A stretch of DNA of 60,931 nucleotides from an uncultured Pelagibacteraceae bacterium (GCA_902515985.1 CABXWY010000007.1:1-60931); one strand, 5' to 3'. Shown: positions 26,282 through 35,368, numbered from the stretch's first letter. The notes: generated by a model not told the origin, from the letters alone. Program-made: numbers and translations.

Positions 26282-26539
26282 ATGAAAAATATTATTATGT
26301 ATACTGGACCGATGTGTGCATTCTGTGATGCAGCAAAAAGACTTCTAAAACGAAATAATGCATCTTTTAAAGAAGTTGATATTGGAAATGATTTAAAAGT
26401 TAGAGAAGAGATGATTAAAAAAAGTAATGGCCGAAGAACTGTTCCACAAATTTTTATTGAAGATAATCATATTGGTGGATACGAAGAGTTGAGAGCCTTA
26501 GAGAAAAATGGAGAATTAAAAAATATTTTAGGTAATTAA
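26282..26539 (+). CDS. grxC: Glutaredoxin (GrxC-type)
   Basis: An 85-residue dithiol glutaredoxin. The active site is Cys12-Ala-Phe-Cys15 (CAFC, where CPYC is usual), followed by the cis-Pro segment RRTVPQIFI and the GSH-binding GGYEEL. It uses glutathione to reduce disulfides. Full-length and apparently functional. It is convergent with the lipoprotein gene, 1 nt separating the stop codons. Confidence 0.92.
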   Translation: MKNIIMYTGPMCAFCDAAKRLLKRNNASFKEVDIGNDLKVREEMIKKSNGRRTVPQIFIEDNHIGGYEELRALEKNGELKNILGN

Positions 26540-26540
26540 T

Positions 26541-26855
26541 TTATTTTAAAATACTAAAAGGGTCTCTTAAACAATCTATTTCATCTAAAGTTTCAAAAAA
26601 TATCTCACTTAAACTCGATGAATGAAAAGTTCTACATTCTCTAACTTTGGTTTCTTTTTCAGTTAATGAAGTAATGTATTCGGTTGGGGATTGTCCTAAT
26701 GCTTGTTTAATTCCATAAGATGTAGCAACAGAAGAACCTGCTTGAACAACGCTTCCTGTTTTTGCCATTGTATAAGTTGGCCCCATCATTGATGTAGTTT
26801 GCGCACATCCATTTAAAAATAAAGTTACAAATATTATTACAAGTATTTTTTTCAT
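26541..26855 (-). CDS. Small lipoprotein of unknown function
   Basis: A 104-residue protein with a lipoprotein signal peptide and lipobox LNGC (Cys17), +2 residue Ala, so outer-membrane anchoring is expected. The mature part has a Gly/Ser/Thr-rich stretch (GSVVQAGSSVATSYGIKQALG) and two further cysteines near the end that might pair. No family recognised. It lies 78 nt downstream of the CHASE2-phosphatase gene on the same strand. Confidence 0.65.
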   Translation of the reverse strand: MKKILVIIFVTLFLNGCAQTTSMMGPTYTMAKTGSVVQAGSSVATSYGIKQALGQSPTEYITSLTEKETKVRECRTFHSSSLSEIFFETLDEIDCLRDPFSILK

Positions 26856-26933
26856 GTTTCCCTTATTGAATTACTATTATTATATGTGATAAAAAACAAA
26901 AGAAAAATATTAATAAACCAATTTGGGTTTTAT

Positions 26934-29027
26934 TTATTTGTTATCTTCTTCTTTGTTTTCTGGTCTTTTTTTCTTAGCAGGCTTTATTAACTCAGTATTA
27001 TTTAAATTTAAAGCTAAGCAAGTAATGTCATCTCTTAACTTTTCAGCTCCCCAATCTAGTTTTTCAGCGATACTATCTACAATAACTTTTGGTGTAATAT
27101 TTTGAAGATCTTTTACAATTTCTTGAACCCCTTCTGCACCAAGCTCTTGGCCATTTTTTAAGTATCCTTCTGTCACTCCGTCGGTATAAACAACAAATGT
27201 CTTATCTTTAAGATTAATTTTATTTGATTTTACCATCGACTCTGTGAAGTATTTAATAATACCAATTGGTGGCATCTCGGATTTAATGAATTCAAATTTT
27301 TTATTTCGATCGAACACCATTATACTTTCATGACCAGCGTTTACAAAATTTACTTCCCCGGTTTCAATATTAAATTTACCAAAAACTGCAGTGACAAACA
27401 TTCCTTTAAACTTTGCTTCAACAAGCTCGTTATTTACCCCGAACACTACTTTTTCAAGTGGATAAGAAAGGTTAGATAGAGTTCTAAATATAGATGAAGC
27501 TTTTGCCATATACATACCTGCTTTGATTCCTTTTCCAGAAACATCAGCAAGTGTAAAAAAATATTCATTAGAACTTACCTTCACAACATCATAATAATCA
27601 CCTGAAACATCTCTTGCTGGTACATTTTTTGCATAAATGAAATTTTCAAATTTTTCAATATTGGGAAAAAGGCTTTTCTGAACTCCTCCTGCGAGTTCTC
27701 TTTCTTTAAGGAGTTTTGCCTCTTTCTGAAGATTGGCAAGCGCCATTTTATTTTCTTCTATAAATCTAAAGTACAAACCAGTTAAAAATGTTATTGTAAG
27801 TATGAAAATTGGATAACTTATATCAACTAGTTCGGATTTTAACAAAAAGTAACTAAAGCCAATAATTATTGTCACTACTAGACTTCCAAAAAATACTGAT
27901 AAACTATATTTTGGTTTAATCTTTTGAGATAGCAGAAAGGTGATTAAAGCAACTAATATTGAGAAAATTAATTCGAAAACATAAGTATTTGGATTTCTTA
28001 TTAAATAGGATTGATCTAAAATATTTTCAATAACATTTGCATGAACTTCTACTCCTGGAATAGTCACTCCTAAAGGTGTTTTAACTAAATCAAATAAACC
28101 CTGTGCGGAAGCTCCTATTAATACATATTTATCTTTAAATCTTGTTTCATCAAACTTTCCATCAAAAACTGAACTAGCAGAAATGTATTGGCTTTTAAGA
28201 GATTTTTTATATTTAATCCAAATTATTCCATTTGGATCAGACAAAATTTTATGTGGTCTTGCGCTTATTTTATTAATGCCAACCTCATTCATTTCTACAT
28301 ATAAATTCTTTTGTTTTTCAGCGACTCTTACCATCTCGAGACCCATTGTTGGGTACATTTTTTTTTCGAACTGAACTATTAATGGTAAAGATCTTATTAT
28401 TCCGTCTGTTTGATCAAGAAAAGATATTGAACCAAGTCCTTTGACACTTTTTTCTAACATTTCTAAAGATCCAATTGAATAAGGATACGAATAGGTAAAT
28501 TTTTTGGGGTCACCACCTTTTGCAAGAAACCGAGCTTTTGATTTTCTATCATAATTACTATGGGAGGGAACAGTACTCCCTAAAACAGCAGTAACTGATT
28601 TTGATTTTTCTAACTGTTCTTTAAATATTTCATCATGACCTTTAAGATTTTGAATTTCTCCAACATCAGTTGGTATTAAATTATAAGCTTTTAAAAATTC
28701 TTCGGGTGATTGTTTATCTTTTTCAGTAAAAAAAACATCAAAACCTATTGCTTTTGGGTTTACTGCATTAACATTTTCTAAAATTTTTGCAAAAACAGAC
28801 CTACTCCAAGGAAATTGACCAAATTTTCCAAGACTTTTTTCGTCAATATCAATTATAACTACTTCGGTTTCATTTTTTTCTAAAGGAAATATTTTTTGAT
28901 ATAAGTCAAAACTTATAAAAGAAATTGATTTTACAAAGCTTGGGTTTGATATTTTTATAGAAATTAAAAGAAATAATAAAATAAAGAATGTTATATAATT
29001 TCCATATTTTAATAACCAAGCCTTCAC
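26934..29027 (-). CDS. CHASE2-domain sensor with SpoIIE-type (PP2C) serine phosphatase
   Basis: A 697-residue membrane sensor-phosphatase. The start is GTG at 29027. TM1 at about 13-30; extracytoplasmic CHASE2 domain about 40-345 (FPWSRSVFAKIL, GFDVFF, PLGVTIPGVEVHANVIENIL are typical); three TM helices about 350-425; a linker helix; then a PP2C/SpoIIE domain about 455-690. Its metal-binding motifs are SGDYYD, DVSGKG, TDGVTE and DDIT. Known role of the domain: dephosphorylating a STAS antagonist in partner switching. A STAS/kinase pair lies 4.4 kb away at 33419. It follows the FecR-domain gene at 29087, and CHASE2 and FecR genes are often neighbours. Confidence 0.88.
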   Translation of the reverse strand: MKAWLLKYGNYITFFILLFLLISIKISNPSFVKSISFISFDLYQKIFPLEKNETEVVIIDIDEKSLGKFGQFPWSRSVFAKILENVNAVNPKAIGFDVFFTEKDKQSPEEFLKAYNLIPTDVGEIQNLKGHDEIFKEQLEKSKSVTAVLGSTVPSHSNYDRKSKARFLAKGGDPKKFTYSYPYSIGSLEMLEKSVKGLGSISFLDQTDGIIRSLPLIVQFEKKMYPTMGLEMVRVAEKQKNLYVEMNEVGINKISARPHKILSDPNGIIWIKYKKSLKSQYISASSVFDGKFDETRFKDKYVLIGASAQGLFDLVKTPLGVTIPGVEVHANVIENILDQSYLIRNPNTYVFELIFSILVALITFLLSQKIKPKYSLSVFFGSLVVTIIIGFSYFLLKSELVDISYPIFILTITFLTGLYFRFIEENKMALANLQKEAKLLKERELAGGVQKSLFPNIEKFENFIYAKNVPARDVSGDYYDVVKVSSNEYFFTLADVSGKGIKAGMYMAKASSIFRTLSNLSYPLEKVVFGVNNELVEAKFKGMFVTAVFGKFNIETGEVNFVNAGHESIMVFDRNKKFEFIKSEMPPIGIIKYFTESMVKSNKINLKDKTFVVYTDGVTEGYLKNGQELGAEGVQEIVKDLQNITPKVIVDSIAEKLDWGAEKLRDDITCLALNLNNTELIKPAKKKRPENKEEDNK

Positions 29028-29086
29028 ACTTAGAATGTATATCTATTATTATTAAAGTAAATAAATCTTAGAGGAATTTATAGAGA

Positions 29087-30640
29087 TTATTTCTTTTTTC
29101 TCTTCTTTTTTTTCTTATTTTTCTTTTTCTTAACTATTTTCTTAACTTTCTTTTTAGCTTTAGGTTTTTTTGGTTTTGCTTTTTTTGGTGCTTTCTTTTT
29201 AGGTTTAGCTTTTGCTTTCTTTTTAGGTTTAGCTTTTGCTTTCTTTTTAGGTTTAGCTTTTGCTTTTGCTTTCGGTTTAGCTTTTGCTTTTGCTTTCGGT
29301 TTAGCTTTTTTCTTAGCTTTAGGTTTTTCTTTTGAAGCTTTTTTCTTAGCTTTTGGTTTTTCTTTTGAAGCTTTTTTCTTAGCTTTAGGTTTTTCTTTTG
29401 AAGCTTTTTTCTTAGCAGGTTTCTTTTTCTTTTCCGCTTTTTTATTTTCAGGTTTTTTATTTAAAGAAGCTTTCTCTTGTTTTTTTAAATTATTAAGAGC
29501 TTTCTTTTTAAATTTACCTTTCTTTTCTTTTGTAGTAACTGTTCCATCCGCTTTAGTTACCGTTTGAGTTTGTTTATATTTTCCTGTTTTTCTATTTATT
29601 GTTTGTTTAATCTCAACCGTAGATCCGTCTTCACGAGTCAGTGTTTTAATTCTTATCATCTCCTTCGGAAGTTTATCTTTTTTGTTTTTAGCTTTATCTT
29701 TTTTCTTTTTAGGTTCTGGATCAGATCCATCTGTTTCGGGCTTGGCTGCTTCTGTTTCTGTTGCTTCAACAGCATCACCAATGCTCTGGTCTATCTCTAA
29801 ATCATTTGAATCTTGCGTATCTGGATTTAATAAAACAATTCTTTTTTCTTTATCTTTTTGCAGATTATCTTTAATTAAAGTTCTTATTTCTTCTTTTTCA
29901 AAACCTTGTGCTTTTAATTCTTGTTTAATTTGTTTTCTAATTGCTTTCTTCTCCTCTTTTGATGCTCCTGAAGCTTTAGCAACCTTAAGAGATTTCATTT
30001 TTTTATTAAATTTTTTGAGTTGTGCTTTAGTTATTTGCTTAGCCTTTCCAGGCGCTTTACCTTTAGTCATACTAGCAACGCTGTAAGGTTTGTTTAATAA
30101 CGTTTGACCCTTGTTATTTCCAACAAGTACTGCACCAGGTCTCAAACCTAATGTATTATTTTTTCCTGGACCAATTAATAAAGTATCAGTTTTGCCTTTA
30201 GAAACGTTTGTTTGAAATTCTGTTCCTCTTGATCCTAGTGTTCCCTCGGGAACTTCTACAGTGAGACTATCCGGATTTTTTTTACTAATTAATCCTGAAA
30301 TTACCTTTAAACTTCCTTGTTTTACACTTGCAACGATTTTTCCATCATTAGTTTCGGGATCGTATATGAAAGTGTCCATTACAACTTCTGACTCCGATCC
30401 AATAGTAAAAGTTGACTGATCTAATAATAAAATCTGAGTACCTGAGTTTTCTGATGCATAAATTGTCTCATTTAAATAAATTTTATCACCTGCTTCTAAT
30501 GTTCTTGTTTCAGTTTTAACTGTTCCACTAATCGCGCCTACAATTCCAACTAATTGTTTCTCTATAGTTAGTTTTTCTTCAGCTTGTAAAGCTGTAAAGG
30601 TAAATATCAGGCCAACAATTATGGACAATATTTTTTTCAT
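29087..30640 (-). CDS. Secreted FecR-domain protein with long Lys/Ala/Pro-rich tail
   Basis: I chose the ATG at 30640 (MKKILSIIVG), giving 517 residues with a cleavable signal peptide (ALQA-EEKL). The N-terminal FecR-type domain (about 25-190) has GVVGAISGTVKT, GDKIYLNETIYA, SGTQILLLDQSTFTIG and VPEGTLGSRGTEF, the class's recognisable core. The middle is charged and helical. The last 140 residues are almost only Lys, Ala, Pro with a few Glu/Ser, in repeats of 11, 8 and 6 residues, like a histone H1 tail. A periplasmic or surface polycation is predicted. Its paralog at 43834 lacks the tail. Also pairs with an upstream OMP gene. Confidence 0.85.
   Translation of the reverse strand: MKKILSIIVGLIFTFTALQAEEKLTIEKQLVGIVGAISGTVKTETRTLEAGDKIYLNETIYASENSGTQILLLDQSTFTIGSESEVVMDTFIYDPETNDGKIVASVKQGSLKVISGLISKKNPDSLTVEVPEGTLGSRGTEFQTNVSKGKTDTLLIGPGKNNTLGLRPGAVLVGNNKGQTLLNKPYSVASMTKGKAPGKAKQITKAQLKKFNKKMKSLKVAKASGASKEEKKAIRKQIKQELKAQGFEKEEIRTLIKDNLQKDKEKRIVLLNPDTQDSNDLEIDQSIGDAVEATETEAAKPETDGSDPEPKKKKDKAKNKKDKLPKEMIRIKTLTREDGSTVEIKQTINRKTGKYKQTQTVTKADGTVTTKEKKGKFKKKALNNLKKQEKASLNKKPENKKAEKKKKPAKKKASKEKPKAKKKASKEKPKAKKKASKEKPKAKKKAKPKAKAKAKPKAKAKAKPKKKAKAKPKKKAKAKPKKKAPKKAKPKKPKAKKKVKKIVKKKKNKKKKKRKKK
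29190..29408 (-). repeat. Tandem coding repeats in the Lys/Ala/Pro tail
   Basis: Within the FecR gene, a 33-bp unit (encoding about SKEKPKAKKKA) is present three times at about 29308-29406 with near-identical DNA. Upstream on the plus coordinate, 24-bp units (AKAKPKKK) and 18-bp units (AKAKPK) recur. Near-identity at third positions suggests recent slippage expansion, so repeat number may vary among strains. Confidence 0.8.
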
Positions 30641-30778
30641 ATATATGGATTTTATACCAATTTTCATTGATGAAAAAACCTCTTTTTTTAATCACTTTGA
30701 GTTTTTCAACCAATTAATTTTTATAAAAAACCCCTTAAAAAGCATATTTTCATTTTTTTACCTAAATCTTTGAAAATA

Positions 30779-32086
30779 TTACCTTCTCAGATTAAAAGAT
30801 CTTGAAATTCCAAAGGCAAAAGATTCTGCCTCATAGTCATAGTTTATAATGTTCGCTTCAGAAACTGATCTGTCGTATGAAAAAGATAAATCAATTAGGC
30901 CATTTGGGTCAATAAATGGCAGAAAATCGCCTAAAGGTTTTAGCACGATTATATCAAAAGTATTTGCTACATCTGACCTAACCAATGAAGAATTGTTACT
31001 TGGGTCAAATTCAAAATAGTCATTAAATGACAAAGCCTCTCCTATAGAAACGTAAGCATATGGAAGATTTAAATTCACTCTAAAGTTTATATCGTAAGTT
31101 TCGTAATCGTTTGCACCAAGTTTGTTTTCTGAAATACTATAACCCGTTCCTGAACTTAATGACATAATTTCATTGAATGCATAATCGTGCCCTATGGTAA
31201 AACTATGTCCGATAGAATTAGAGTCGTTTGCTGTCGTGTCTGAGGTATTATGATTAGCCTTTGAATCAGAAAGTGTGTAAGAGTAACTGTAAGTACTTCT
31301 ATCTCCACTTGGAAAAAATCCCGACAGACCAGCCATACTTGAAAAACTATCTGCATCATCAATATAATCAGACTTACTAAACATTCCAAAAATAGATATA
31401 CCTTGATTGCCTATTGAGGTATCATAAGATGTCGTCAAAGAGTAGCCTTCCACATCATCGCTAGTCTCAATAACTTGTCTAGAGTCTGAGACACTTGCGC
31501 TAAGCGAGAAGGCGGAATCTTCACCAATCTTTCTTATTGCAGACAAATCAAAACCTGCGCTGTAAGTTCTATCGTGCATTGGGGTATTAAAACCACTTAA
31601 AACATTCTCATCCATCTGAAGTCTTGTTTTTGAAACATTGTTTACATTATTGCTTTGGGAAAGACCCCAATTTAAACCCGCAGAAAGACTCCATAATTTT
31701 GGTCTTGCTCTATCTTCTAATTCTTTTTCAATTTCTTCAACTGTTAATAAATCTTCTTCGGTTACGTCTTCATTGTTTTTAATCTCTTCTATAACCGTAA
31801 GTGCCTTATCTGGTGAGTCAGCTTGAACAAGAACAGACAATAGATACATTTTAATTTCAATATTATCTGGATAAACCATATTCAATCTTTCAAGAGTTGA
31901 AATAGTTTGTTTGAAGTTACCTATTTTGCCTTGTTGTTGTGCATACTTGATATTGAGCTCTAGATCATTTGGTTTTTGTAAAATTTGCATATAGGTAATG
32001 TTCTTTTCTGCTGCAAAAGTTGCACTAATAGAAAATAAAATAAATAATAGTACCGAAGTTGATTTTAAGAATTTCAATTTATTCAT
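30779..32086 (-). CDS. TPR + beta-barrel outer-membrane protein (FecR-partner paralog 1)
   Basis: A 435-residue protein: signal peptide (ISATFA), a TPR-like helical domain about 30-130 (NDLELNIKYAQQQGKIGNF, TLERLNMVYPDNIEIKMYLL), then about 300 residues of alternating Ser/Thr/aromatic strands ending FAFGISRSFNLRR, a typical terminal beta-barrel strand. The TPR-plus-barrel layout resembles DUF560/Slam-type secretion porins, though I cannot claim membership. Close in layout and TPR sequence to the protein at 44396. Precedes the Lys-tailed FecR gene, and its start overlaps the 81-residue membrane-protein gene. Confidence 0.75.
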   Translation of the reverse strand: MNKLKFLKSTSVLLFILFSISATFAAEKNITYMQILQKPNDLELNIKYAQQQGKIGNFKQTISTLERLNMVYPDNIEIKMYLLSVLVQADSPDKALTVIEEIKNNEDVTEEDLLTVEEIEKELEDRARPKLWSLSAGLNWGLSQSNNVNNVSKTRLQMDENVLSGFNTPMHDRTYSAGFDLSAIRKIGEDSAFSLSASVSDSRQVIETSDDVEGYSLTTSYDTSIGNQGISIFGMFSKSDYIDDADSFSSMAGLSGFFPSGDRSTYSYSYTLSDSKANHNTSDTTANDSNSIGHSFTIGHDYAFNEIMSLSSGTGYSISENKLGANDYETYDINFRVNLNLPYAYVSIGEALSFNDYFEFDPSNNSSLVRSDVANTFDIIVLKPLGDFLPFIDPNGLIDLSFSYDRSVSEANIINYDYEAESFAFGISRSFNLRR

Positions 32087-32324
32087 CTTTTTTCCATATA
32101 ATATAAATTATAAATGGTGTAACAGCTGGTACTAAACCAAACCATATCCATTCTTCCCACTTAAAACTTTTATCAAAGCCAGGACTTTTAAGTCCATTCC
32201 ACCATACTAGGTAGCCAATTAAAATCATCCACAAAATGCTCATTGTGGAAAATATTTTTATTTTTATAGATTGTTTCCCAGAGAAGAGTTTCTTACTAAA
32301 ATCTTTAAGGTTTTCAAAAGACAT
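32079..32324 (-). CDS. Small two-helix membrane protein of unknown function
   Basis: An 81-residue protein with two predicted TM helices (about 25-42, IFSTMSILWMILIGYLVWW, and 60-77, WFGLVPAVTPFIIYII) and charged ends. No family recognised. It lies between the pilin genes and the OMP gene, overlapping the OMP start by 8 nt, so it is likely in the same operon and translationally coupled. Confidence 0.65.
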   Translation of the reverse strand: MSFENLKDFSKKLFSGKQSIKIKIFSTMSILWMILIGYLVWWNGLKSPGFDKSFKWEEWIWFGLVPAVTPFIIYIIWKKDE

Positions 32325-32354
32325 CTTATTACTTGCATCAATTAAAAATTATTA

Positions 32355-32780
32355 TTAATCATTAAAATTATTACTTCCCTTAGCGTTTAAAGTGTATGGG
32401 TCACCATCACAAGCTGCGTCTTTAATTGCACAAGCAGTTATTTTATATCCAGTAGCGTGATCTTCAATACAAAATTCCCAACCGTCAACATCTATATTTT
32501 TTTCATCTCCCACAGTATCAAAAAGATCTGAATTTATTGTACTACTGCCCGCGGGTACTCCACAGTTACCTGTAACTGTTGTTACGTATTCTCCGTTAAT
32601 TGAGTAATATTCTTGCTGAGCTAATGCTATTTGTTGCATTGAATTTTTGGCAGCAGACGATTTTGTACCAGCTATGTAGCCGTTGTAAGCTAGTGTTCCT
32701 GCTGCTGCAAGAGTACCTATTATTGCAACGACTACTAAAAGCTCAATTAAACTAAAACCCTCAACTTTATTTTTTAACAA
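32355..32780 (-). CDS. Type IV pilin-like protein (major-type pilin 2), TTG start
   Basis: A 141-residue type IVa pilin. Short leader LKNKVEG then the mature start FSLIELLVVVAIIGTLAAAG with Glu5, the prepilin peptidase recognition and assembly signature. The globular part has a Cys pair near the C-terminus (ITACAIKDAACDGD), as in pilin D-loops. The only in-frame start before the leader is TTG at 32780, which overlaps the stop of the preceding pilin (TTGTTAA). Translation is therefore probably coupled and the level limited. Adjacent paralog: 32774-33241. Confidence 0.88.
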   Translation of the reverse strand: MLKNKVEGFSLIELLVVVAIIGTLAAAGTLAYNGYIAGTKSSAAKNSMQQIALAQQEYYSINGEYVTTVTGNCGVPAGSSTINSDLFDTVGDEKNIDVDGWEFCIEDHATGYKITACAIKDAACDGDPYTLNAKGSNNFND

Positions 32781-33241
32781 CTATTTCCTATACAAACTTT
32801 ACTTTCAAGTGCATCCTCTTCATCATCGTACAAAGTTGTAAAAACAACATCATCATCTGAGGTAGTTACTATTACATAACCTAATAAACTGGCGTCTGAT
32901 GCTGTACCAGCTGCTCCTGTAGCAACTGCTGCCTCACCTGTATCAAATGGATTTTTGTCAGCCATTGGTGAATCATCACCTACAAGTAATGCTGAAACAT
33001 CTGTCGCAGTTCCTGGACAAGTTATATCACCACCAAATGGTTCTCCATCTATGTTACATTTTGCCATTTCTGAAGCAACATACTTAACAACGTTTGCATG
33101 AATTGATTTTGTAGAATTTTTCTTTGCTGCAGCAGTATACCCGTTATATGCAACAACACCCACGGCTGCAAGCGCTCCAATAATTGCAACAACAACTAAT
33201 AATTCGATAAGCGTAAAACCTTTGTTATTATTTTTTTTCAT
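32774..33241 (-). CDS. Type IV pilin-like protein (major-type pilin 1)
   Basis: A 155-residue type IVa pilin from ATG 33241. Leader MKKNNNKG then mature FTLIELLVVVAIIGALAAVG with Glu5, followed by an Ala/Thr/Asp-rich globular domain ending SKVCIGNSC, whose two cysteines probably close a D-loop. First gene after a divergent promoter region (33242-33418) that it shares with the STAS-kinase pair. Best candidate for the structural pilin because of position and its ATG start; a longer upstream start (33274) would add 11 residues that are not leader-like. Confidence 0.88.
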   Translation of the reverse strand: MKKNNNKGFTLIELLVVVAIIGALAAVGVVAYNGYTAAAKKNSTKSIHANVVKYVASEMAKCNIDGEPFGGDITCPGTATDVSALLVGDDSPMADKNPFDTGEAAVATGAAGTASDASLLGYVIVTTSDDDVVFTTLYDDEEDALESKVCIGNSC

Positions 33242-33418
33242 TTTTTTTCCTTTACAAATAATAGATTTATTCACGTATTTTTAATATTTATATTTATTAT
33301 GTAAAGAATGAATTTATCAAGTAAATAAAGAAAAATAAGCCTTTTTTGGAAATTTGTGGTCATTTTGACGAAATTTTACATTTTTAATAATTTCTTAATA
33401 ATGTTATCAACTATTTGA

Positions 33419-33718
33419 ATGAGTTATAAAATTACAGAAGAAGGTAATGTTGCAACTATTTTCCTTGATGGGGAAATAGATATGGACGTCACAGAAAAAG
33501 CAAAAGAGGTTATTTTGCCATTAGTAGAGGCAGGGAAAGAAGTTCATTTAAACTTAAAAGATGTATCTTACATGGACTCTTCAGGTATTTCTGTTTTAAT
33601 TGAAAGTCATCAAAAAGCTCTGGAAACGAACACAAAAGTAGTTGTTAAGGAAGTAAGCAAATCAGTTTTAAAAGTTATAATGATGGCTAAGTTGGAGCAA
33701 ATTCTTAATTTAGAGTAA
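33419..33718 (+). CDS. STAS-domain anti-sigma-factor antagonist (RsbV/SpoIIAA-like)
   Basis: A 99-residue single STAS domain. The phosphorylation loop is VSYMDSSGISVL, in which Ser55 corresponds to the serine phosphorylated in SpoIIAA/RsbV. Its stop overlaps the kinase start (TAATG), the classical rsbV-rsbW arrangement. In the known scheme, unphosphorylated STAS binds the kinase and releases the kinase's other partner. No sigma factor is in the window, so the controlled output may be something other than sigma. Divergent from the pilin genes. Confidence 0.9.
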   Translation: MSYKITEEGNVATIFLDGEIDMDVTEKAKEVILPLVEAGKEVHLNLKDVSYMDSSGISVLIESHQKALETNTKVVVKEVSKSVLKVIMMAKLEQILNLE

Positions 33719-34131
33719 TGGATATCTCAGAATCTAAAGATTTTTTAGTTCACAGCGGTAGTTTAAAAGAAGTAAGAACTTTTTCTAGAGAAGTATTTGA
33801 AAAATTAAAACTAAACAATGATCTTAAAGATGAATTGGTGCTTGCAATCGCTGAAGCAGCGCAAAATATAGTCAAACATGGTTATAAAGGAGTTGAAGAT
33901 ACAAAAGATCATATGCAAATTAAAATTTCCATGAAGGATAATCAATTAGAAATAGGTTTTTTTGATAAAGGTAAGCCGGTAGTTGCGGAAAACATACAGC
34001 ACAGAAATTTAGATGATATAAAACCTGGAGGTTTAGGAACATTTTTTATTAAACAAATAATGGATGACGCTGTTTTTAAAAAAGACCAACAAAAATGGGT
34101 CAATCACTTAATACTTACAAAAAAGATTTAG
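33718..34131 (+). CDS. RsbW/SpoIIAB-like serine kinase (HATPase_c)
   Basis: A 137-residue GHKL-fold kinase/anti-sigma-type protein. N box LVLAIAEAAQNIVKHGY (Glu46, Asn50), a G1-type segment FFDKGKP, and G2-type GGLGTFFIKQIMDD. It would phosphorylate the STAS protein encoded just upstream and, in the unphosphorylated-partner state, sequester a target. The nearby SpoIIE-type phosphatases at 26934 and 46650 would reverse it. It is convergent with pilC and the coding ends overlap by 4 nt. Confidence 0.9.
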   Translation: MDISESKDFLVHSGSLKEVRTFSREVFEKLKLNNDLKDELVLAIAEAAQNIVKHGYKGVEDTKDHMQIKISMKDNQLEIGFFDKGKPVVAENIQHRNLDDIKPGGLGTFFIKQIMDDAVFKKDQQKWVNHLILTKKI

Positions 34132-35366
34132 CCAATTAATGCACCAACATTAAATATTGGTGAATACATTGCTATCATTAGTCCACCAATCATCAAGCCC
34201 ATAAAAACAATCATTATAGGTTCTATTAAACTGGACATATTATCAACTGCTGTATCAAATTCAGCTTCATAATATATTGCTACAGAATTAAACATTTCAT
34301 CAAGCTGACCAGTTTGTTCACCTACAGAGATAAGTTGGCTAAAAGTAGGTGGGAACAATGGTTCCTTTAAAAATAATTTTGTTAATGTGTCACCAGAAAA
34401 AACACCCTTTTTAACATTTTCTAAAGCTTCAGTTACTACTACATTTTTACTTACTGATTTTGCAATCTCTATACTTTCAAGCAAATTCACACCAGCGGCA
34501 CTCAAGTTTCCCATTATCAAAGAAATTTGTGCTAACAAAGATTTTAAAATTAAGTCTCCAAAGACTGGAAGTTTTAAAACCTGCTTATGCCATCTATATT
34601 TAATAGCTTCATTTTTTGTCGTCAAATATCTAAAAGCTCCATACCCACCTACTAATGATATAAGCATAATCAATCCACCTGTCCCTCTAAGAAAATTACT
34701 CATATTCATAATAACTGCAGTAGGTTTTGGAAGTGCAATTCCCATTCCATCATACATGTTTGCAAATACCGGAACTACTTTAATTAACATAAAAGCGCTT
34801 ACAGTAATTGCTACTGTAAACATTATTGACGGATACATTAATGCACTTTTGATTTTTTTCTTTATTTTTTCTTTTTTTTCCAAATCATCTACAATTTTCA
34901 TAAGAAAAACATCTAACTTACCACTCGCTTCTCCAGCTCTTATTAAGTTTACGTAAACATTATCAAACTGTTTTGGATATTTTTCAAAACATTTTGATAA
35001 AGTAACACCTCCCTCTAAACTTTTTCGAATATCCTCAACTATATCTTTAATTGCAGGTCCCTCAAGCTGATCTCTTAACATTGCAAGCGTTTGAAGAATA
35101 GGCAGACCCGCTTTAACCATGGTTGCAAATTGCTTTGAAAAAATTAATATTTCCTCAACTTTAACTTTCTTTTTACCAAAAAGAGAAGATCCTTTGCTCT
35201 TAGATTTTTCTTTTTTAGCGCCTTTTTTCTTTGCTGACTTTATTAAGTTAGTGATTATTATTTTTTGTTCTTTTAATTTGAATGATGCTTCGTCTTGATT
35301 TAAGGCCTCTATTTCTCCTTCAACGTATTTTCCTGCTGATATTCCTTTATAAGTGAAGGCTTCCAT
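34128..35366 (-). CDS. pilC: Type IV pilus inner-membrane platform protein PilC (GspF family)
   Basis: A 412-residue platform protein: N-terminal segment AFTYKGISAGKYVEGEIEA, a Lys-rich linker, the first GspF domain (FSKQFATMVKAGLPILQTLAML), TM helices about 175-200 and 225-245, a second GspF domain (SLIMGNLSAAGVNLLESI), and a final TM with SLIEPIMIVFMGLMIGGLMIAMY. It anchors the motor ATPases. Starts 2 nt after the pilB stop and is the last gene of the pilMN-O-P-Q-B-C operon. Confidence 0.92.
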   Translation of the reverse strand: MEAFTYKGISAGKYVEGEIEALNQDEASFKLKEQKIIITNLIKSAKKKGAKKEKSKSKGSSLFGKKKVKVEEILIFSKQFATMVKAGLPILQTLAMLRDQLEGPAIKDIVEDIRKSLEGGVTLSKCFEKYPKQFDNVYVNLIRAGEASGKLDVFLMKIVDDLEKKEKIKKKIKSALMYPSIMFTVAITVSAFMLIKVVPVFANMYDGMGIALPKPTAVIMNMSNFLRGTGGLIMLISLVGGYGAFRYLTTKNEAIKYRWHKQVLKLPVFGDLILKSLLAQISLIMGNLSAAGVNLLESIEIAKSVSKNVVVTEALENVKKGVFSGDTLTKLFLKEPLFPPTFSQLISVGEQTGQLDEMFNSVAIYYEAEFDTAVDNMSSLIEPIMIVFMGLMIGGLMIAMYSPIFNVGALIG

Positions 35367-35368
35367 TT

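Noticed and set aside
26934..29027. CHASE2 protein as an adenylate/guanylate cyclase
   Set aside because: The output domain carries PP2C/SpoIIE metal motifs (DVSGKG, TDGVTE, DDIT), with no cyclase catalytic core.
29564..30086. Plus-strand open frames with Ser/Phe-rich products opposite the FecR gene
   Set aside because: They mirror the Lys/Ala-rich minus-strand gene; composition is that of an antisense shadow.
30641..30778. Terminator between the OMP and FecR genes (138-nt gap)
   Set aside because: Only A/T homopolymers and a weak AAAAAA/TTTTTT pairing; no G+C stem.
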